Source: Hymenobacter lapidiphilus
GTDB taxonomy: Bacteria > Bacteroidota > Bacteroidia > Cytophagales > Hymenobacteraceae
Direction: 5' to 3'
NCBI RefSeq assembly: GCF_003417065.2
Contig: NZ_QVLT01000014.1
Location: forward strand, 44,354-108,353
Length of the DNA stretch: 64,000 nt
Below the pieces are notes generated by a model, which saw only the letters and a list, made by a program, of their open reading frames with translations, searched no databases and was not told where the DNA came from. The position numbers and the translations under genes are program-made. This document shows positions 1-8,548 of this stretch, one piece after another (positions within the stretch are counted from its first letter, which is position 1; the number at the start of each line of letters is the position of its first letter).

Positions 1-278
1 CGGGGATGCGGGCAGTGGAAGGACGAGAGGTGGAAAACGACATACGAAGCAGGAATAGGGGTGAAGGTGAGAGTAGTTTCAGGGTAAAAATAAGCAAACC
101 AAAATCGTCCGCTCGCTCAGCCAACTCGCCGGCTGCCCGGAAGTTCAGATGCTGAGATTTTCGCCATCAGTTGATACGCTTCAGCCGATGTTCCGATACC
201 AGAGGCCCGCAGTCAAATATACCGGAGTGTAATAGTCCGCCGGATGCCTGGCCGTAGCGGCCGATACACGGCCACCGC
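1..278. other. Left edge, no gene recognised
   Basis: Nothing in this stretch reads as a convincing coding region on either strand. It follows the 3' end of the minus-strand YcxB-like gene, so it is probably downstream intergenic sequence. I see no terminator with a clear U-tract and no long inverted repeat. Confidence 0.4.
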
Positions 279-812
279 TTAAATCCGCTGCTGCCGAATC
301 TGGTGGCGCTCCAGCAGCCGGGCTACGTCGGCGGCGGTAGCGGGGGCCTGCAGGCAGCGCATATCCAGGTAGTAGCAGGCTGCCGCGGTAGGGTAGAGCA
401 GCAGCCAGTCGGGCCCCACCCACACGGCCCGCCGGATAAGCTTCCATTGCCCCGGAAACTTGCCCAGCGCACTGCGACCGATGATTTCGGTAGCAGTCAG
501 GGTGAAGTCGACGGGCTGCTGCAGCGCCTGCTGCCGCTGGTAGCCGCGCCGCAGTTGCCAGCGCACCAGCGCCAGCCGAAGCAGCCCGTAGGCTACGCCC
601 ACGCCCAGGAACACGAGCGTGAAGGGGCTGCCAAGCCGGCCGTTCTGCCACAGGTCCAGCCCCACGCTCAGATTCAGTAGTAATAGGGCCGCACCCAGCA
701 GCCAGTACAGGCGGCGCGTGGCCGGCCGCGCCCGCCACAGCCGGAAGTTCACGGCCACAAACTCGTCGGCCGACAGGCGCACGGCGGGCAGGTGATAAGG
801 TGGTTCGGGCAA
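279..812 (-). CDS. YcxB-like family membrane protein
   Basis: 177 aa. Two hydrophobic helices lie at about residues 36-53 and 62-83. A C-terminal soluble part (about 100-165, FTLTATEIIGRSALGKF then WKLIRRAV) resembles the YcxB-like C-terminal domain, a small membrane-associated family of unknown role. The only start that fits is TTG: there is no in-frame ATG before residue 151, and the stop of the upstream ABC gene is in the same frame just before it. Only 12 bp separate it from the ABC exporter gene, so the two are probably co-transcribed. The family call is by pattern and the function is unknown. Confidence 0.6.
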   Translation of the reverse strand: MPEPPYHLPAVRLSADEFVAVNFRLWRARPATRRLYWLLGAALLLLNLSVGLDLWQNGRLGSPFTLVFLGVGVAYGLLRLALVRWQLRRGYQRQQALQQPVDFTLTATEIIGRSALGKFPGQWKLIRRAVWVGPDWLLLYPTAAACYYLDMRCLQAPATAADVARLLERHQIRQQRI

Positions 813-824
813 AACAAGGAGTGC

Positions 825-2672
825 TTACGTCAGCTCGAACTGCAGGCGCAGCAAGTTGGCGTAGAGGCCGCCTTCCCGCTCGCTTAGCTCTTCGTGGGTG
901 CCTTGCTCCACAATGCGGCCGCCGTCGATGACCAGGATTTTGTCCACTTTCCGAATGGTGCTGAGGCGGTGGGCGATGATGATGCTGGTGCGGTTCTGCA
1001 TCAGCTCGTCCATGGCGCCCTGCACCAGCATCTCGCTTTCCGAATCGAGCGAGGACGTGGCTTCGTCGAGGATGAGGATGGCGGGGTTTTTCAGGATGGC
1101 GCGGGCGATGGCCACGCGCTGGCGCTGCCCGCCCGAGAGCTTGATACCCCGCTCGCCCACCACCGTATCGAGGCCTTCGGGGAAGCCCTGAATGAAGCGG
1201 TAGGCGTTGGCCCGCTCGGCGGCCTCGATGATTTCGGCATCGGTGGCACCGGGGCGGCCGTAGGCGATATTCTCGCGGATGGAACCACCGAACAGCAGCG
1301 TCTCCTGGGGTACAATGCCGATTTGGCGACGCAACGCCGTCAGGTCGTAATCGGCTACCGGGTGGCCGTCGATGATGATGCTGCCGCCACTTAGGGGGTA
1401 AAACTGCATCAACAGGCCGGCAATGGTGCTTTTGCCGGCGCCGCTGGGACCCACGAGGGCAATTTTCTCGCCCGCGCCGATGTGGAAGTCAATGTCGGTG
1501 AGCACCGGCACGTCGGGACGGGTGGGGTAGCGGAAGGCCACGTGCTCGTAGCGGATGTCGCCCTCGATGCTGACCGGCACGATGCCGGTAGCGGGCTCGT
1601 GGTGGGTGGGCTCGGGCGTTTCGTCCAGAATTTCAAGGATGCGCTCGGACGCGCCCAGCGTGCTCTGCACCTTGCCGTACATCTCACCTAAACCGGCAAT
1701 AGAAGCCCCAATAAAGGCCGTGAACAGCAGGAAGGTGAGTAGCTGGTCCACTTCGAGATGGTCGGGGCCGGGGTAGTAAACCAGCGTAGCCGCCCGCCAC
1801 AAAATCAGGATAATGGCACCGGTGAGGCCGATAATGATGAACGAGACGAAGCCGCCGCGGTACAAGTTGCTCTTCAGCGCCGCCCGTACCACCCGGTCGA
1901 GGGCCGTGCCATAGCGGTTGGTTTCGAACCGCTCGTTGGTAAAGGCCTTCACCGAGTTGATGGCCTGCAGGGTCTCCTCGACGATGGTGTTGGTGTTGGC
2001 TAGCTCCAGTTGGGTTTCGCGGGCTAGTACCCGGATTTTGCGCCCGAACAGTCCGGCCGCCAGGATGATGGGTGGAAACGTAATCAGCATGAACAACGAC
2101 AGCTTCACCGACACAATCATGATGGCCGTAATGCCGATGAGCAGGGTCGAAATCTGCCGGAACAGCTCGGCCAGCGTCAGCGAAAACGTGTCCTGAATCT
2201 GACCTACATCAGAGGTAATGCGCGAGGTGATGGCGCCCACGCGGTTCTGCTCGAAGTAGGGAATGGGCAGCTGCACGAACTTGCCGTAGAGCGCCCGCCG
2301 AATGTCGCGCACTGTAAACTCGCCCACCTGGGTAAAAAACCAAATGCGCCCGAACGAAAAGAGCCCCTGGAACACAATGATGGCAAACAGCAGCAGCGCA
2401 ATCTGGTCGATGCCCAGCACCCAGCCGTTAGGCAACACCAGGGGCCGATGGTCGGCCGCCCCCAGGAGCTTGCCGGCCAGCCACGGGAAGGCCATGAACG
2501 TGCTGCTGCTGAGCAGCAGCATCAGCGTGCCCACTATAAACTTGCCTTTGTATGGCAGCATGTAGCGGAAAATCCGCAGGCTGCGCTTGAGCGACTCCTT
2601 GTTTACTTTTGGTTTGGGCAGCTCGGCCGTTGCCGGGTCGCTGCCGCTGCTATTCATTCCACTTCGGGCCAT
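825..2672 (-). CDS. ABC exporter, MsbA-like (TM domain fused to ATPase)
   Basis: 615 aa half-transporter. An N-terminal six-helix exporter domain (about residues 40-340) precedes the ATPase domain. Walker A GPSGAGKST is near residue 407, the signature LSGGQRQR near 510, Walker B ILILDEATSSLD near 535 and the H-loop AHRLST near 565. Such homodimeric inner-membrane exporters move lipids (MsbA), drugs or other hydrophobic molecules, and the substrate cannot be read from sequence. The cytosolic N-terminus is charged and starts at ATG; a second ATG at residue 6 is possible. It probably forms a short operon with the YcxB-like gene downstream. Confidence 0.93.
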   Translation of the reverse strand: MARSGMNSSGSDPATAELPKPKVNKESLKRSLRIFRYMLPYKGKFIVGTLMLLLSSSTFMAFPWLAGKLLGAADHRPLVLPNGWVLGIDQIALLLFAIIVFQGLFSFGRIWFFTQVGEFTVRDIRRALYGKFVQLPIPYFEQNRVGAITSRITSDVGQIQDTFSLTLAELFRQISTLLIGITAIMIVSVKLSLFMLITFPPIILAAGLFGRKIRVLARETQLELANTNTIVEETLQAINSVKAFTNERFETNRYGTALDRVVRAALKSNLYRGGFVSFIIIGLTGAIILILWRAATLVYYPGPDHLEVDQLLTFLLFTAFIGASIAGLGEMYGKVQSTLGASERILEILDETPEPTHHEPATGIVPVSIEGDIRYEHVAFRYPTRPDVPVLTDIDFHIGAGEKIALVGPSGAGKSTIAGLLMQFYPLSGGSIIIDGHPVADYDLTALRRQIGIVPQETLLFGGSIRENIAYGRPGATDAEIIEAAERANAYRFIQGFPEGLDTVVGERGIKLSGGQRQRVAIARAILKNPAILILDEATSSLDSESEMLVQGAMDELMQNRTSIIIAHRLSTIRKVDKILVIDGGRIVEQGTHEELSEREGGLYANLLRLQFELT

Positions 2673-2680
2673 TTCTTCTG

Positions 2681-2794
2681 GGAAGCTGGAAGCTAGGAGC
2701 CAGAAGCCAAGAGTTGGAAGAAAGAAGTGGGGAAGCCTGTATTTCGGCCTCCCAGTTCTTTAATTCTAGCTCCCGGCTTCTACCTTCTAGCTCC
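2681..2794. repeat. AGCT-spaced imperfect inverted repeat
   Basis: The left arm (2681-2706) reads GGAAGCTGGAAGCTAGGAGC and continues in the same style. The right arm (2766-2794) contains CTTCTAGCTCC. Arms are imperfect and built from short units around AGCT. It nearly fills the gap between the TonB-domain gene and the ABC gene. Similar elements occur at 42353-42550, 46577-46714, 58334-58412 and 60484-60642. Confidence 0.55.
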
Positions 2795-2797
2795 TCA

Positions 2798-3277
2798 TTA
2801 TTCAAATTTCGGTTTGCCCTGCTCTACCTGCAGGCCCTCGGAAACCCCAAACGGCACGGGCAGGCGCACCTGGATGGGCACGGGCTGGCCCTTGCGGGTG
2901 GCGGGTTTCCAGGCGGGCATCTGGCCCAGCACCCGCAGCGCCTCGGTGTCGCACTCAGGGCTCAGGGGCTGCACCACCGAAGGGTTGGTCAGGTGGCCGT
3001 CGGCTTCCACCGTGAAGGTCATAACCACGTGGCCGCTGATTTGCTTGACGCCGGCGGCTTCCGGATACTTCAGGTTCTGCTGGAAAAACTGGTTCAGGCC
3101 CTTGGCGCCGCCCGGAAACTGGGGTGGCACGTCGGGGCGGTTGGCGGCGGGCTTCGCCTGGGCCTTCATGGCCGTGGCTTTCAGCTCGACGGGCTTTTTG
3201 GCCGGCGCCGGCTGCTGGGCCCGCGCTTCCCAAAGGCCCAAAGATACGAGCAGCAGGATGAAGGGAAGGTGTTTCAT
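2798..3277 (-). CDS. TonB C-terminal domain protein (energy transducer TonB family)
   Basis: 159 aa. It begins with a cleavable-looking signal peptide (MKHLPFILLLVSLGLWEARA). An Ala/Lys/Pro-rich linker follows, then a TonB C-terminal domain at about residues 55-150: PQFPGG, YPEAAGVKQISGHVVMTFTV, then MPAWKPATRKGQPVPIQVRL. TonB domains couple inner-membrane energy to outer-membrane receptors, but this protein lacks the long TM-anchored N-terminus of a true TonB. It is more likely one of the many small periplasmic TonB-domain proteins of Bacteroidota. No ExbB, ExbD or receptor gene is nearby. Confidence 0.8.
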   Translation of the reverse strand: MKHLPFILLLVSLGLWEARAQQPAPAKKPVELKATAMKAQAKPAANRPDVPPQFPGGAKGLNQFFQQNLKYPEAAGVKQISGHVVMTFTVEADGHLTNPSVVQPLSPECDTEALRVLGQMPAWKPATRKGQPVPIQVRLPVPFGVSEGLQVEQGKPKFE

Positions 3278-3393
3278 GTGGAGGGCTTGAAGGCTGGAGG
3301 GCTTATCGTCGGCGCTAGTGGTCGGGCAAACTCAGCTGTCATTCGGGCTGACAGGCGGGGCCACTGCTCGCGCGGTTTACTTCACAACAACCC

Positions 3394-4875
3394 TTACGCG
3401 ACGGGGTTCAATTCGAGGTTGCGCGGGCGCGAAATTATCCACAGCCCCAGGAAGGTAAGCAAGCCGTTGAGAATCAGGATTTCGAAGCCGAACTTATAGC
3501 CCCACCAGGCTTCAGAGTTGGCGTTGATGAACCAGGTAAGCAACGGCGTGAGCAGGCACAGGGGCAGCACGAGCTTGTCGTGGAGGCCGCGGCTGGTGAA
3601 AATGCCGAACGAGTACAGCCCCAGCAGCGGCCCGTAGGTGTAGCCAGCGGCCTTGAACACGGCCGTAATCACGCTCTGGTCGTTGATGGCCCGAAAAATG
3701 AGGATAATCACAATCAGTACCACCGAAAAGCCGAAGTGGGTGAGCTGGCGGATTTTCTTCTGCTTTTTCTCCTCGTACTGTCCAATGCCGAGCATGTCGA
3801 TGCAGAACGAGGTGGTGAGGGCCGTCAGGGCCGAGTCGGCGGAGGCGTACGTGACGGCAATGATGCCCAGAATAAATATCACGCCCGCAAACAGGCTGAA
3901 GTGGTTGGTAGCCAGCAACGGGAACACGCTGTCGCCGATAACGGCGCCGGTTTCGGGGTTGACGGGCAGCGCGATGCCCTTGGCGGCGGCAAACTGGTAG
4001 AGCAGCACCCCGAGCGAGAGGAAAAAGATGTTCACGAGCACAATGGCAATCGTGAACCAGAACATGTTCTTCTGGGCATCGGCCAGGTTGCGGCAGCTCA
4101 GGTTTTTCTGCATCAAATCCTGGTCGAGGCCGGTCATCACAATGGTGATAAAGGCGCCCGAGGCAAACTGCTTCCAGAAGAACTTATCGTCTTTGGGGTC
4201 GGAGAAGTAAATCTGCGACATGGAGCTGTCCTTCACCGTTTCCACCAGCCCGGCGAAGCCCAGGTTGAGTTCGTCGGCCATCAGGTAAATGCTCACAGCC
4301 ACGCAAATCAGCATGGCCATAGTCTGGAAAGTATCGGTCCAGAGGATGGTTTTGAGGCCCCCGCTGAAGGTGTAGAGGTAAATCAGGAAGATGGCGACCG
4401 TAACGGTAACGGCAAACGGCACGCCCAGGCTGTCGAACACGGCCAGCTGCAGCACCCCGGCCACCAGAAACACCCGGAACGCCGCGCCCACCGCCCGCGA
4501 AAGCAGGAAGAAGAACGCGCCCGTTTTGTAGCTCCAGAAGCCGAACCGCTGCTCCAGGTACGTGTAAATACTCACCAGCCGCAGCCGGTAGTAGAGCGGC
4601 ATAAGCACGGTGCCAATCACCAGATAACCTACCGTGTAGCCCAGCACCACGGCCATGTAGCTCCAGCCCTGCCCGGCCACCATACCCGGAATCGAGATGA
4701 ACGTAACGCCCGAAAGCGAGGTGCCAATCATGGCAAAGGCCACCATGTACCAGGGCGCGTTGCGGTTGGCAATGAAGAACGACTCGCTCGTGGCCCCGCG
4801 CGAAGTGAGGTAGGCAATAAAGATGAGGACCACAAAGTAGCCCGCAATCAGACTCAGAATAAGGGTGGGGGACAT
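3394..4875 (-). CDS. Sodium:solute symporter (SSS family)
   Basis: 493 aa of almost continuous membrane helices (about 13), with the SSS-family arrangement: an N-terminal helix, SESFFIANRNAPWYMVAFAM, then GTSLSGVTFISIPGMV. Members use the sodium gradient to import sugars, amino acids, vitamins or sialic acid. The substrate is not evident and no catabolic genes are adjacent. ATG start. The intergenic region before it carries a CTAGTGCTTAG/CTAGAGCTTAG direct repeat (4880-4910) and, further up, a -7-like element at 4960-4967. Confidence 0.9.
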   Translation of the reverse strand: MSPTLILSLIAGYFVVLIFIAYLTSRGATSESFFIANRNAPWYMVAFAMIGTSLSGVTFISIPGMVAGQGWSYMAVVLGYTVGYLVIGTVLMPLYYRLRLVSIYTYLEQRFGFWSYKTGAFFFLLSRAVGAAFRVFLVAGVLQLAVFDSLGVPFAVTVTVAIFLIYLYTFSGGLKTILWTDTFQTMAMLICVAVSIYLMADELNLGFAGLVETVKDSSMSQIYFSDPKDDKFFWKQFASGAFITIVMTGLDQDLMQKNLSCRNLADAQKNMFWFTIAIVLVNIFFLSLGVLLYQFAAAKGIALPVNPETGAVIGDSVFPLLATNHFSLFAGVIFILGIIAVTYASADSALTALTTSFCIDMLGIGQYEEKKQKKIRQLTHFGFSVVLIVIILIFRAINDQSVITAVFKAAGYTYGPLLGLYSFGIFTSRGLHDKLVLPLCLLTPLLTWFINANSEAWWGYKFGFEILILNGLLTFLGLWIISRPRNLELNPVA

Positions 4876-4959
4876 TTCCTAGTGCTTAGTTATTGGTGCC
4901 TAGAGCTTAGCCTGTTCTCTGAGCCTTGGCAGAATGGTGGGCAAAACAGGGCGAAAAGG

Positions 4960-4967
4960 CAAAACTA
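4960..4967 (-). promoter_or_regulatory. Possible -7 promoter element of the symporter gene
   Basis: On the minus strand this reads TAGTTTTG, an exact match to the Bacteroidota -7 consensus TAnnTTTG, about 85 bp before the symporter ATG. I see no clear TTG -33 box at the expected spacing, so this is tentative. Confidence 0.3.
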
Positions 4968-5018
4968 CGATTCTATAACTGCTTGCGCGGAAGTCGCTAA
5001 AAACCCAATCAAGCAGCA

Positions 5019-5503
5019 GCCAAACCGCTATACCGGCCAACGGTAGCGCCTGGCCGTTTGAGGTGTACATTTGACAACCAACATTTTCAGGTAGAAATTA
5101 TGACAAGTAAACTGTTCACAAGTGTGCGAATTCTTTTTGGAGTATTCCTGCTCTTCTTCGGATTTGATCATTTTTTCAATTACATCCCTTTCCCCGAGAT
5201 GGCACCCAAGGCCGACGCTTATTTTGCAAGCCTGTCGTCCACTGGCGTGATGCAGATGGTCGGAGTTGTGGAAATCGTTTCGGCTCTGGCCTTTATATTC
5301 AATAAGTACGGAGCCCTGATGGCCGCCATACTCATGAGCGTATCCATTAATGCCGTTCTGTTTCATATTTCATTAGACCCTGCTAAAATTTACGGGGCGC
5401 TTATGCTTTTGATTCTCAATGTAAGCATGCTCTATTTTTATAGAAATCAATACGACCAACTCTTAAAACCCTAGCCCGATATACAGTTCGCCAAACCGCT
5501 ATA
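5019..5503. repeat. 14-bp direct repeats bounding the DoxX-like gene
   Basis: GCCAAACCGCTATA occurs exactly at 5019-5032 and again at 5490-5503 in the same orientation. The 457 bp between the copies hold one gene that is clearly more AT-rich than its neighbours. The pattern resembles the footprint of an inserted cassette or recombination between short homologies. No recombinase gene is present. Confidence 0.6.
5100..5474 (+). CDS. DoxX-like small membrane protein
   Basis: 124 aa with four predicted membrane helices: about 8-26 (ILFGVFLLFFGFDHFF), 47-67, 72-92 and 96-114. This four-helix layout fits the DoxX/DUF4267-like group of small inner-membrane proteins, linked in some species to redox or thiosulfate metabolism. 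Function here is not established. I chose MTSKL at 5100 over an ATG 42 bp upstream because the extra residues look non-coding. Base composition is markedly more AT-rich than the surrounding genes, and 14-bp direct repeats flank the gene. Confidence 0.75.
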   Translation: MTSKLFTSVRILFGVFLLFFGFDHFFNYIPFPEMAPKADAYFASLSSTGVMQMVGVVEIVSALAFIFNKYGALMAAILMSVSINAVLFHISLDPAKIYGALMLLILNVSMLYFYRNQYDQLLKP

Positions 5504-5520
5504 AGCCCCAATAACCACAA

Positions 5521-5651
5521 GACTTATGCAAAAGTAGGCCGTAAGCCTGTAGCGCGAAGCTCCAGCTTCGCGCATCGTTAAACATAATTATTTGGAAGTC
5601 AGCACCGATACGCGAAGCTGAGCTTCGCGCTACAGCCGTTTTGCGTAAGTC
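5521..5651. repeat. Nested inverted repeat between convergent genes
   Basis: The outer arms GACTTATGCAAAA (5521-5533) and TTTTGCGTAAGTC (5639-5651) pair with one mismatch. The inner arms CTGTAGCGCGAAGCT (5547-5561) and AGCTTCGCGCTACAG (5621-5635) pair perfectly. It lies between the DoxX-like gene (+) and the MBL-fold gene (-). No ORF is inside. Confidence 0.75.
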
Positions 5652-5666
5652 CTACTAAGCACCAAG

Positions 5667-6680
5667 CTAAACCCAATCCTGCCAGCGCAGCACCTCGCCC
5701 ACGGCGGGGATATGCAGCTCAGCGCGCAGCATGCCCGAGGCGGCAATTTCGCTGAGCAGGCGCTGGGGTTCCGAGGCGGGCTCATCGCTTAAGTCGAAGG
5801 TGCCGTGGTGCATGGGCACCAGGTGGCCCGCCCGCAGCAGGTTGGCCGCCTTGGCCGATTCGTGGGGGTTGGTGTGGCTGCCCGACATCATATAGGCCGG
5901 CTTGTAGGCCCCGATGGGCATCAGCACGACATCCAGGGGCCCGAACTGCCGCTCAATCTCCTCGAAATGGCCGTTCATGTTGGTGTCGCCGGCGAAATAG
6001 ATGGTGCGGCCGTCGGGCAGGCGCAGCAGCAACGAGCCCCAGAGCACCTCATTCACATCGAGCAGGCCGCGGCGGTACCAGTGCGAGGCGGGCAGCGCGA
6101 ACAACTCGAAAGGCGCCTCAGGGCCTAGGTCGAACTGCTGCCACCAGCCGGCTTCCTGCACCGGCAGCTTGGGGGCCATACCGCGCAGCAGTTTCGGCAG
6201 CCCCAGTGGCCCGAAGGCTCGCAGCTGCGGGTTCTGGCGGGCCAGCAGTTTAATGGACTGCTCGTCGAGGTGGTCGCGGTGGCCGTGGCTGAGCAGCAGC
6301 AGATCGATGCCCACGAGGTCTTCGGGGCGGCAGGGCAGGGCGTGGCGGCGGCGCAGGCCCACCGACGAGAATAGCAGCGGGTCGGTAATCATCGTCACGC
6401 CCGCCACCCGCAGCACGAAGCTGGAGTGGCCCAGCCACAGCAGTCCGTCCTCCTGGCTGCGCAGGAACTCGGTGCCGTCTACCACGTCCGGGGCCCAGGT
6501 ATCGGCCTTCTTTTCTTCCTTCTGCGGATTCTTGCTCAGCTGCCACTTAAGCAGCGTGCTCAGCTGCGGCTCGTACAGTTCCGGGCCGTTGCAGTATGCG
6601 TTGCCCACCAGTTTGTTGCCGGGGTAGGCGGGTTTAATGGTGCGCAAATCGGGGTTGCGCACGAAGCGGACGGAGGCCAT
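5667..6680 (-). CDS. MBL-fold metal-dependent hydrolase (UlaG / NAPE-PLD-like)
   Basis: 337 aa. The metallo-beta-lactamase fold is marked by WLGHSSFVLRVAG, the metal-binding LLLSHGHRDHLDEQSI (HxHxDH), LPASHWYRR, FAGDTNMNG and the late MHHGTFDLSDEP. This arrangement is typical of UlaG-like lactonases and NAPE-PLD-type phosphodiesterases, which bind two metal ions. The physiological substrate is unknown. MASVRFVRNPD at 6680 is the likely start: upstream codons run into the GC-rich inverted repeat at 6775-6860. TACCTTCTG, a weak -7-like element, lies 3 bp before the ATG. Confidence 0.85.
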   Translation of the reverse strand: MASVRFVRNPDLRTIKPAYPGNKLVGNAYCNGPELYEPQLSTLLKWQLSKNPQKEEKKADTWAPDVVDGTEFLRSQEDGLLWLGHSSFVLRVAGVTMITDPLLFSSVGLRRRHALPCRPEDLVGIDLLLLSHGHRDHLDEQSIKLLARQNPQLRAFGPLGLPKLLRGMAPKLPVQEAGWWQQFDLGPEAPFELFALPASHWYRRGLLDVNEVLWGSLLLRLPDGRTIYFAGDTNMNGHFEEIERQFGPLDVVLMPIGAYKPAYMMSGSHTNPHESAKAANLLRAGHLVPMHHGTFDLSDEPASEPQRLLSEIAASGMLRAELHIPAVGEVLRWQDWV

Positions 6681-6774
6681 GCAGAAGGTAGCGTAACGAA
6701 ACAAAGCGCCGCCGCTAAACGGGCCGGGGCAGCGCGGAAATATACCAGTTGCGGATTGGTATGCAAAAACGCAG

Positions 6775-6860
6775 TAGGGTGCGGGGCTTGCCCCCGCCCG
6801 CCGTTGCACGATTCAGGCTGGCTTTGTCCGACGGCGGGCGGGGGCAAACCCCGCACCCTA
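6775..6860. repeat. GC-rich REP-like inverted repeat, copy 1
   Basis: Two 30-bp arms (6775-6804 and 6831-6860) pair with one mismatch around a 26-bp loop. The arms begin TAGGGTGCGGGGCTTGCCCC. It is the most diverged of three copies; the others are at 33802-33909 and 61978-62070. It lies upstream of the MBL-fold gene. Confidence 0.85.
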
Positions 6861-6907
6861 TTGCCTGACTCAATCCCGAGTAGTAGATTTCTTCAGCCGA
6901 AACCAGC

Positions 6908-7465
6908 CTAATAGCCCCAGGGCGAGCCGTAATAGCCGCCCGGCTGGGTTGTGGCCCCGTTGCTCACCCGCACCCCGCCCGACACCGAAAAATTCTCGGT
7001 GAAGTGGTAGTCGGCCCGCAGGTTCACGCCCTGGCCCAGGTTGCCGCCGAAGCCCGCGTAAGGATTCACGCCAAACTGGCCGGCCGGCGTCAGGTCTTTC
7101 CAGGCCGAGCCGGTAAGCAGCAGCCGCGGCGAAAGCGCATATTGCCCGCCGCCCTGGATAAGGTAGTGGTTGGTACCCGGCAGCAGGGGCCGGGCGCCAT
7201 CGGCGACGGGCGGCGCGAAGGCCGTGCCCGGCGTGGTGCGCAGGTAAGTCAGGCCCCCGAACACCGAAAACCGCTTGCTCAGCGGCAGCGAAACCGTGGG
7301 GCTCAGGTAGGTAGCCGAGCCGTAGCGGCCGGCAAACGTGGCGCCGGCCTGCAGGCTGTACGAGGGCCGCAGCCCCGGCTTGGGGGCGGCAGGGGCGGTG
7401 TCCTGGGCCTGGGCGGCGAAGGACAGCAGCAAAGCAGCGGGCAGCATATAAACGAATCGGGACAT
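6908..7465 (-). CDS. Putative outer-membrane-type protein
   Basis: 185 aa. A signal peptide (MSRFVYMLPAALLLSFAAQA) is followed by alternating hydrophobic and polar segments rich in Gly, Tyr and aromatic residues: SYSLQAGATFAGRYGSATYL, VFGGLTYLRTTPG, GVNLRADYHFTENFSVSGGV. That pattern suggests a small beta-barrel or outer-membrane protein. I do not recognise a named family. MSRFV at 7465 is preferred over an upstream start because it begins the signal peptide and has a -7-like TATCTTTC 3 bp before it. It is not in an obvious operon. Confidence 0.65.
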   Translation of the reverse strand: MSRFVYMLPAALLLSFAAQAQDTAPAAPKPGLRPSYSLQAGATFAGRYGSATYLSPTVSLPLSKRFSVFGGLTYLRTTPGTAFAPPVADGARPLLPGTNHYLIQGGGQYALSPRLLLTGSAWKDLTPAGQFGVNPYAGFGGNLGQGVNLRADYHFTENFSVSGGVRVSNGATTQPGGYYGSPWGY

Positions 7466-7468
7466 GGC

Positions 7469-7476
7469 GAAAGATA
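7469..7476 (-). promoter_or_regulatory. -7-like element immediately before the start codon
   Basis: The minus strand reads TATCTTTC, one base from TAnnTTTG, only 3 bp before the ATG at 7465. If used, the transcript would have almost no 5' leader. Confidence 0.35.
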
Positions 7477-7617
7477 CGAAACCGCGTAGTAGGGCGGGGC
7501 CGCGCTGGGCCCCCGTGTTAAAGACCACGCCGCCCGAATTGGTTGCATCGGTGGAGTAGCGGCTCGCCTATTCGTCGGCGCAAAGCCGTTTCTTTACGCC
7601 CTATCCGCCCGCATTTT

Positions 7618-8280
7618 ATGTCCGACGACGAATTCCTGCCCTACCAGCGCTTCCCCAACGCCACGGTGGCCCAACCGCTGCTGGAGCTGCTGTACGCCCA
7701 CGACATCGAGGCCCAAACCCGCTTCGACCAGCCTTCCTTCGATATTTCGTTCGCCTTCAACGAAACCAACCGCTATTTCCAAGTGCTGCTGCGCCCCGCC
7801 GACTTCGCCCGCGCCCAAGCCCTGGAGCAGCAGGCCGCCGAGGCACTCACGGCCGATCTGCCGGCCGACTATTACCTGTTCGCCTTCTCCAGCGCCGAAC
7901 TCCACGACATCATGCTGCGGCCCGATGAGTGGAATCTGCTCGATGTGGCCCTGGCCCGGCGGCTGCTGGCCGAGCGGGGCGAGGCCCTGAGCCCGGCCCG
8001 GCTGGAGGAATTGCGCCAGCAGCGCCTCGACGACCTGGCCCGCCCCGAGTCCCGCCAGACCCGCGGAGTGCTGGCCGGCTACGCCCTGGCGCTGCTGGGC
8101 GGGTTTTTCGGCCTGCTTATCGGCTGGCACCTGTACTCGCACGGCCGCCAGCTACCCGACGGCCGGCGCGTGCCCACCTTCCGGCCCGCCGACCGCGCCC
8201 ACGGCCTCCGGATTGTGGTGCTGAGCAGCCTGTGTATGCTGGGGCTACTGGTCTGGTTTTTCTGCCGGGAACTGCTGTAG
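7618..8280 (+). CDS. Two-TM protein of unknown function
   Basis: 220 aa. The N-terminal soluble part (about 1-145) is acidic and mixed alpha/beta. Its opening (NATVAQPLLELLYAHDIEAQ) loosely recalls the DUF2007 family, whose members are short signal-transducing-like domains. Two helices follow at about 150-172 (LAGYALALLGGFFGLLIGWH) and 198-217. I do not recognise the full-length protein. The start MSDDEF fits better than an ATG 75 bp upstream. The last 20 bp of the coding sequence form one arm of a perfect inverted repeat that spans the stop codon. Confidence 0.6.
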   Translation: MSDDEFLPYQRFPNATVAQPLLELLYAHDIEAQTRFDQPSFDISFAFNETNRYFQVLLRPADFARAQALEQQAAEALTADLPADYYLFAFSSAELHDIMLRPDEWNLLDVALARRLLAERGEALSPARLEELRQQRLDDLARPESRQTRGVLAGYALALLGGFFGLLIGWHLYSHGRQLPDGRRVPTFRPADRAHGLRIVVLSSLCMLGLLVWFFCRELL

Positions 8281-8311
8281 CGCAACCAGCGCAGCAGTTC
8301 CCGGCAGAAAA
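8258..8311. repeat. Perfect 20-bp inverted repeat across a stop codon
   Basis: The arm at 8258-8277, the final codons of the two-TM protein, is repeated in reverse complement at 8292-8311. The 14-nt loop contains the TAG stop. There is no U-tract after the stem, so it is not a classical terminator. It may still act as an mRNA 3'-end stability hairpin. Confidence 0.8.
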
Positions 8312-8332
8312 GCTGTTTAGAGAGTTGCCAAT

Positions 8333-8450
8333 AGCCAAAAGACCGTCATGCTGAGCGCAGCCGAAGCATCTCTACCGCTTCGTTGAAATGCCATTAATTG
8401 GTCAGAGGTTGAGATGCTTCGGCTCCGCTCAGCATGACGGTCTTTTGGCT
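8333..8450. repeat. GTCATGCTGAGCG-family inverted repeat, copy 1
   Basis: Long imperfect arms run from AGCCAAAAGACCGTCATGC (from 8333) to the matching reverse complement ending at 8450. Each contains CTGAGCG and GAAGCATCTC. It lies between convergent genes. Related copies are near 13124-13229, 17509-17630, 44322-44413 and the window end. Confidence 0.8.
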
Positions 8451-8486
8451 TTCCAATCAACTATACTGTCGCCTTAGCAGCGGCCC

Positions 8487-8524
8487 AAAAGAAGCCCCGC
8501 CGGCACACGCCAGCGGGGCTTTTC
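8487..8524. terminator. Bidirectional rho-independent terminator
   Basis: AAGCCCCGC (8492-8500) pairs with GCGGGGCTT (8513-8521), followed by TTTC on the plus strand and CTTTT on the minus strand. It lies between the convergent two-TM gene and the M61 peptidase gene and could serve both. Confidence 0.8.
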
Positions 8525-8548
8525 TGTTGAAAAAGCCAGTAGTAAGAG

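Noticed and set aside
3580..5046. Long plus-strand open frame (488 codons) opposite the sodium:solute symporter
   Set aside because: Its translation is rich in His, Glu, Gln and Gly without domain motifs. It is the antisense shadow of a clear membrane transporter in GC-rich DNA.
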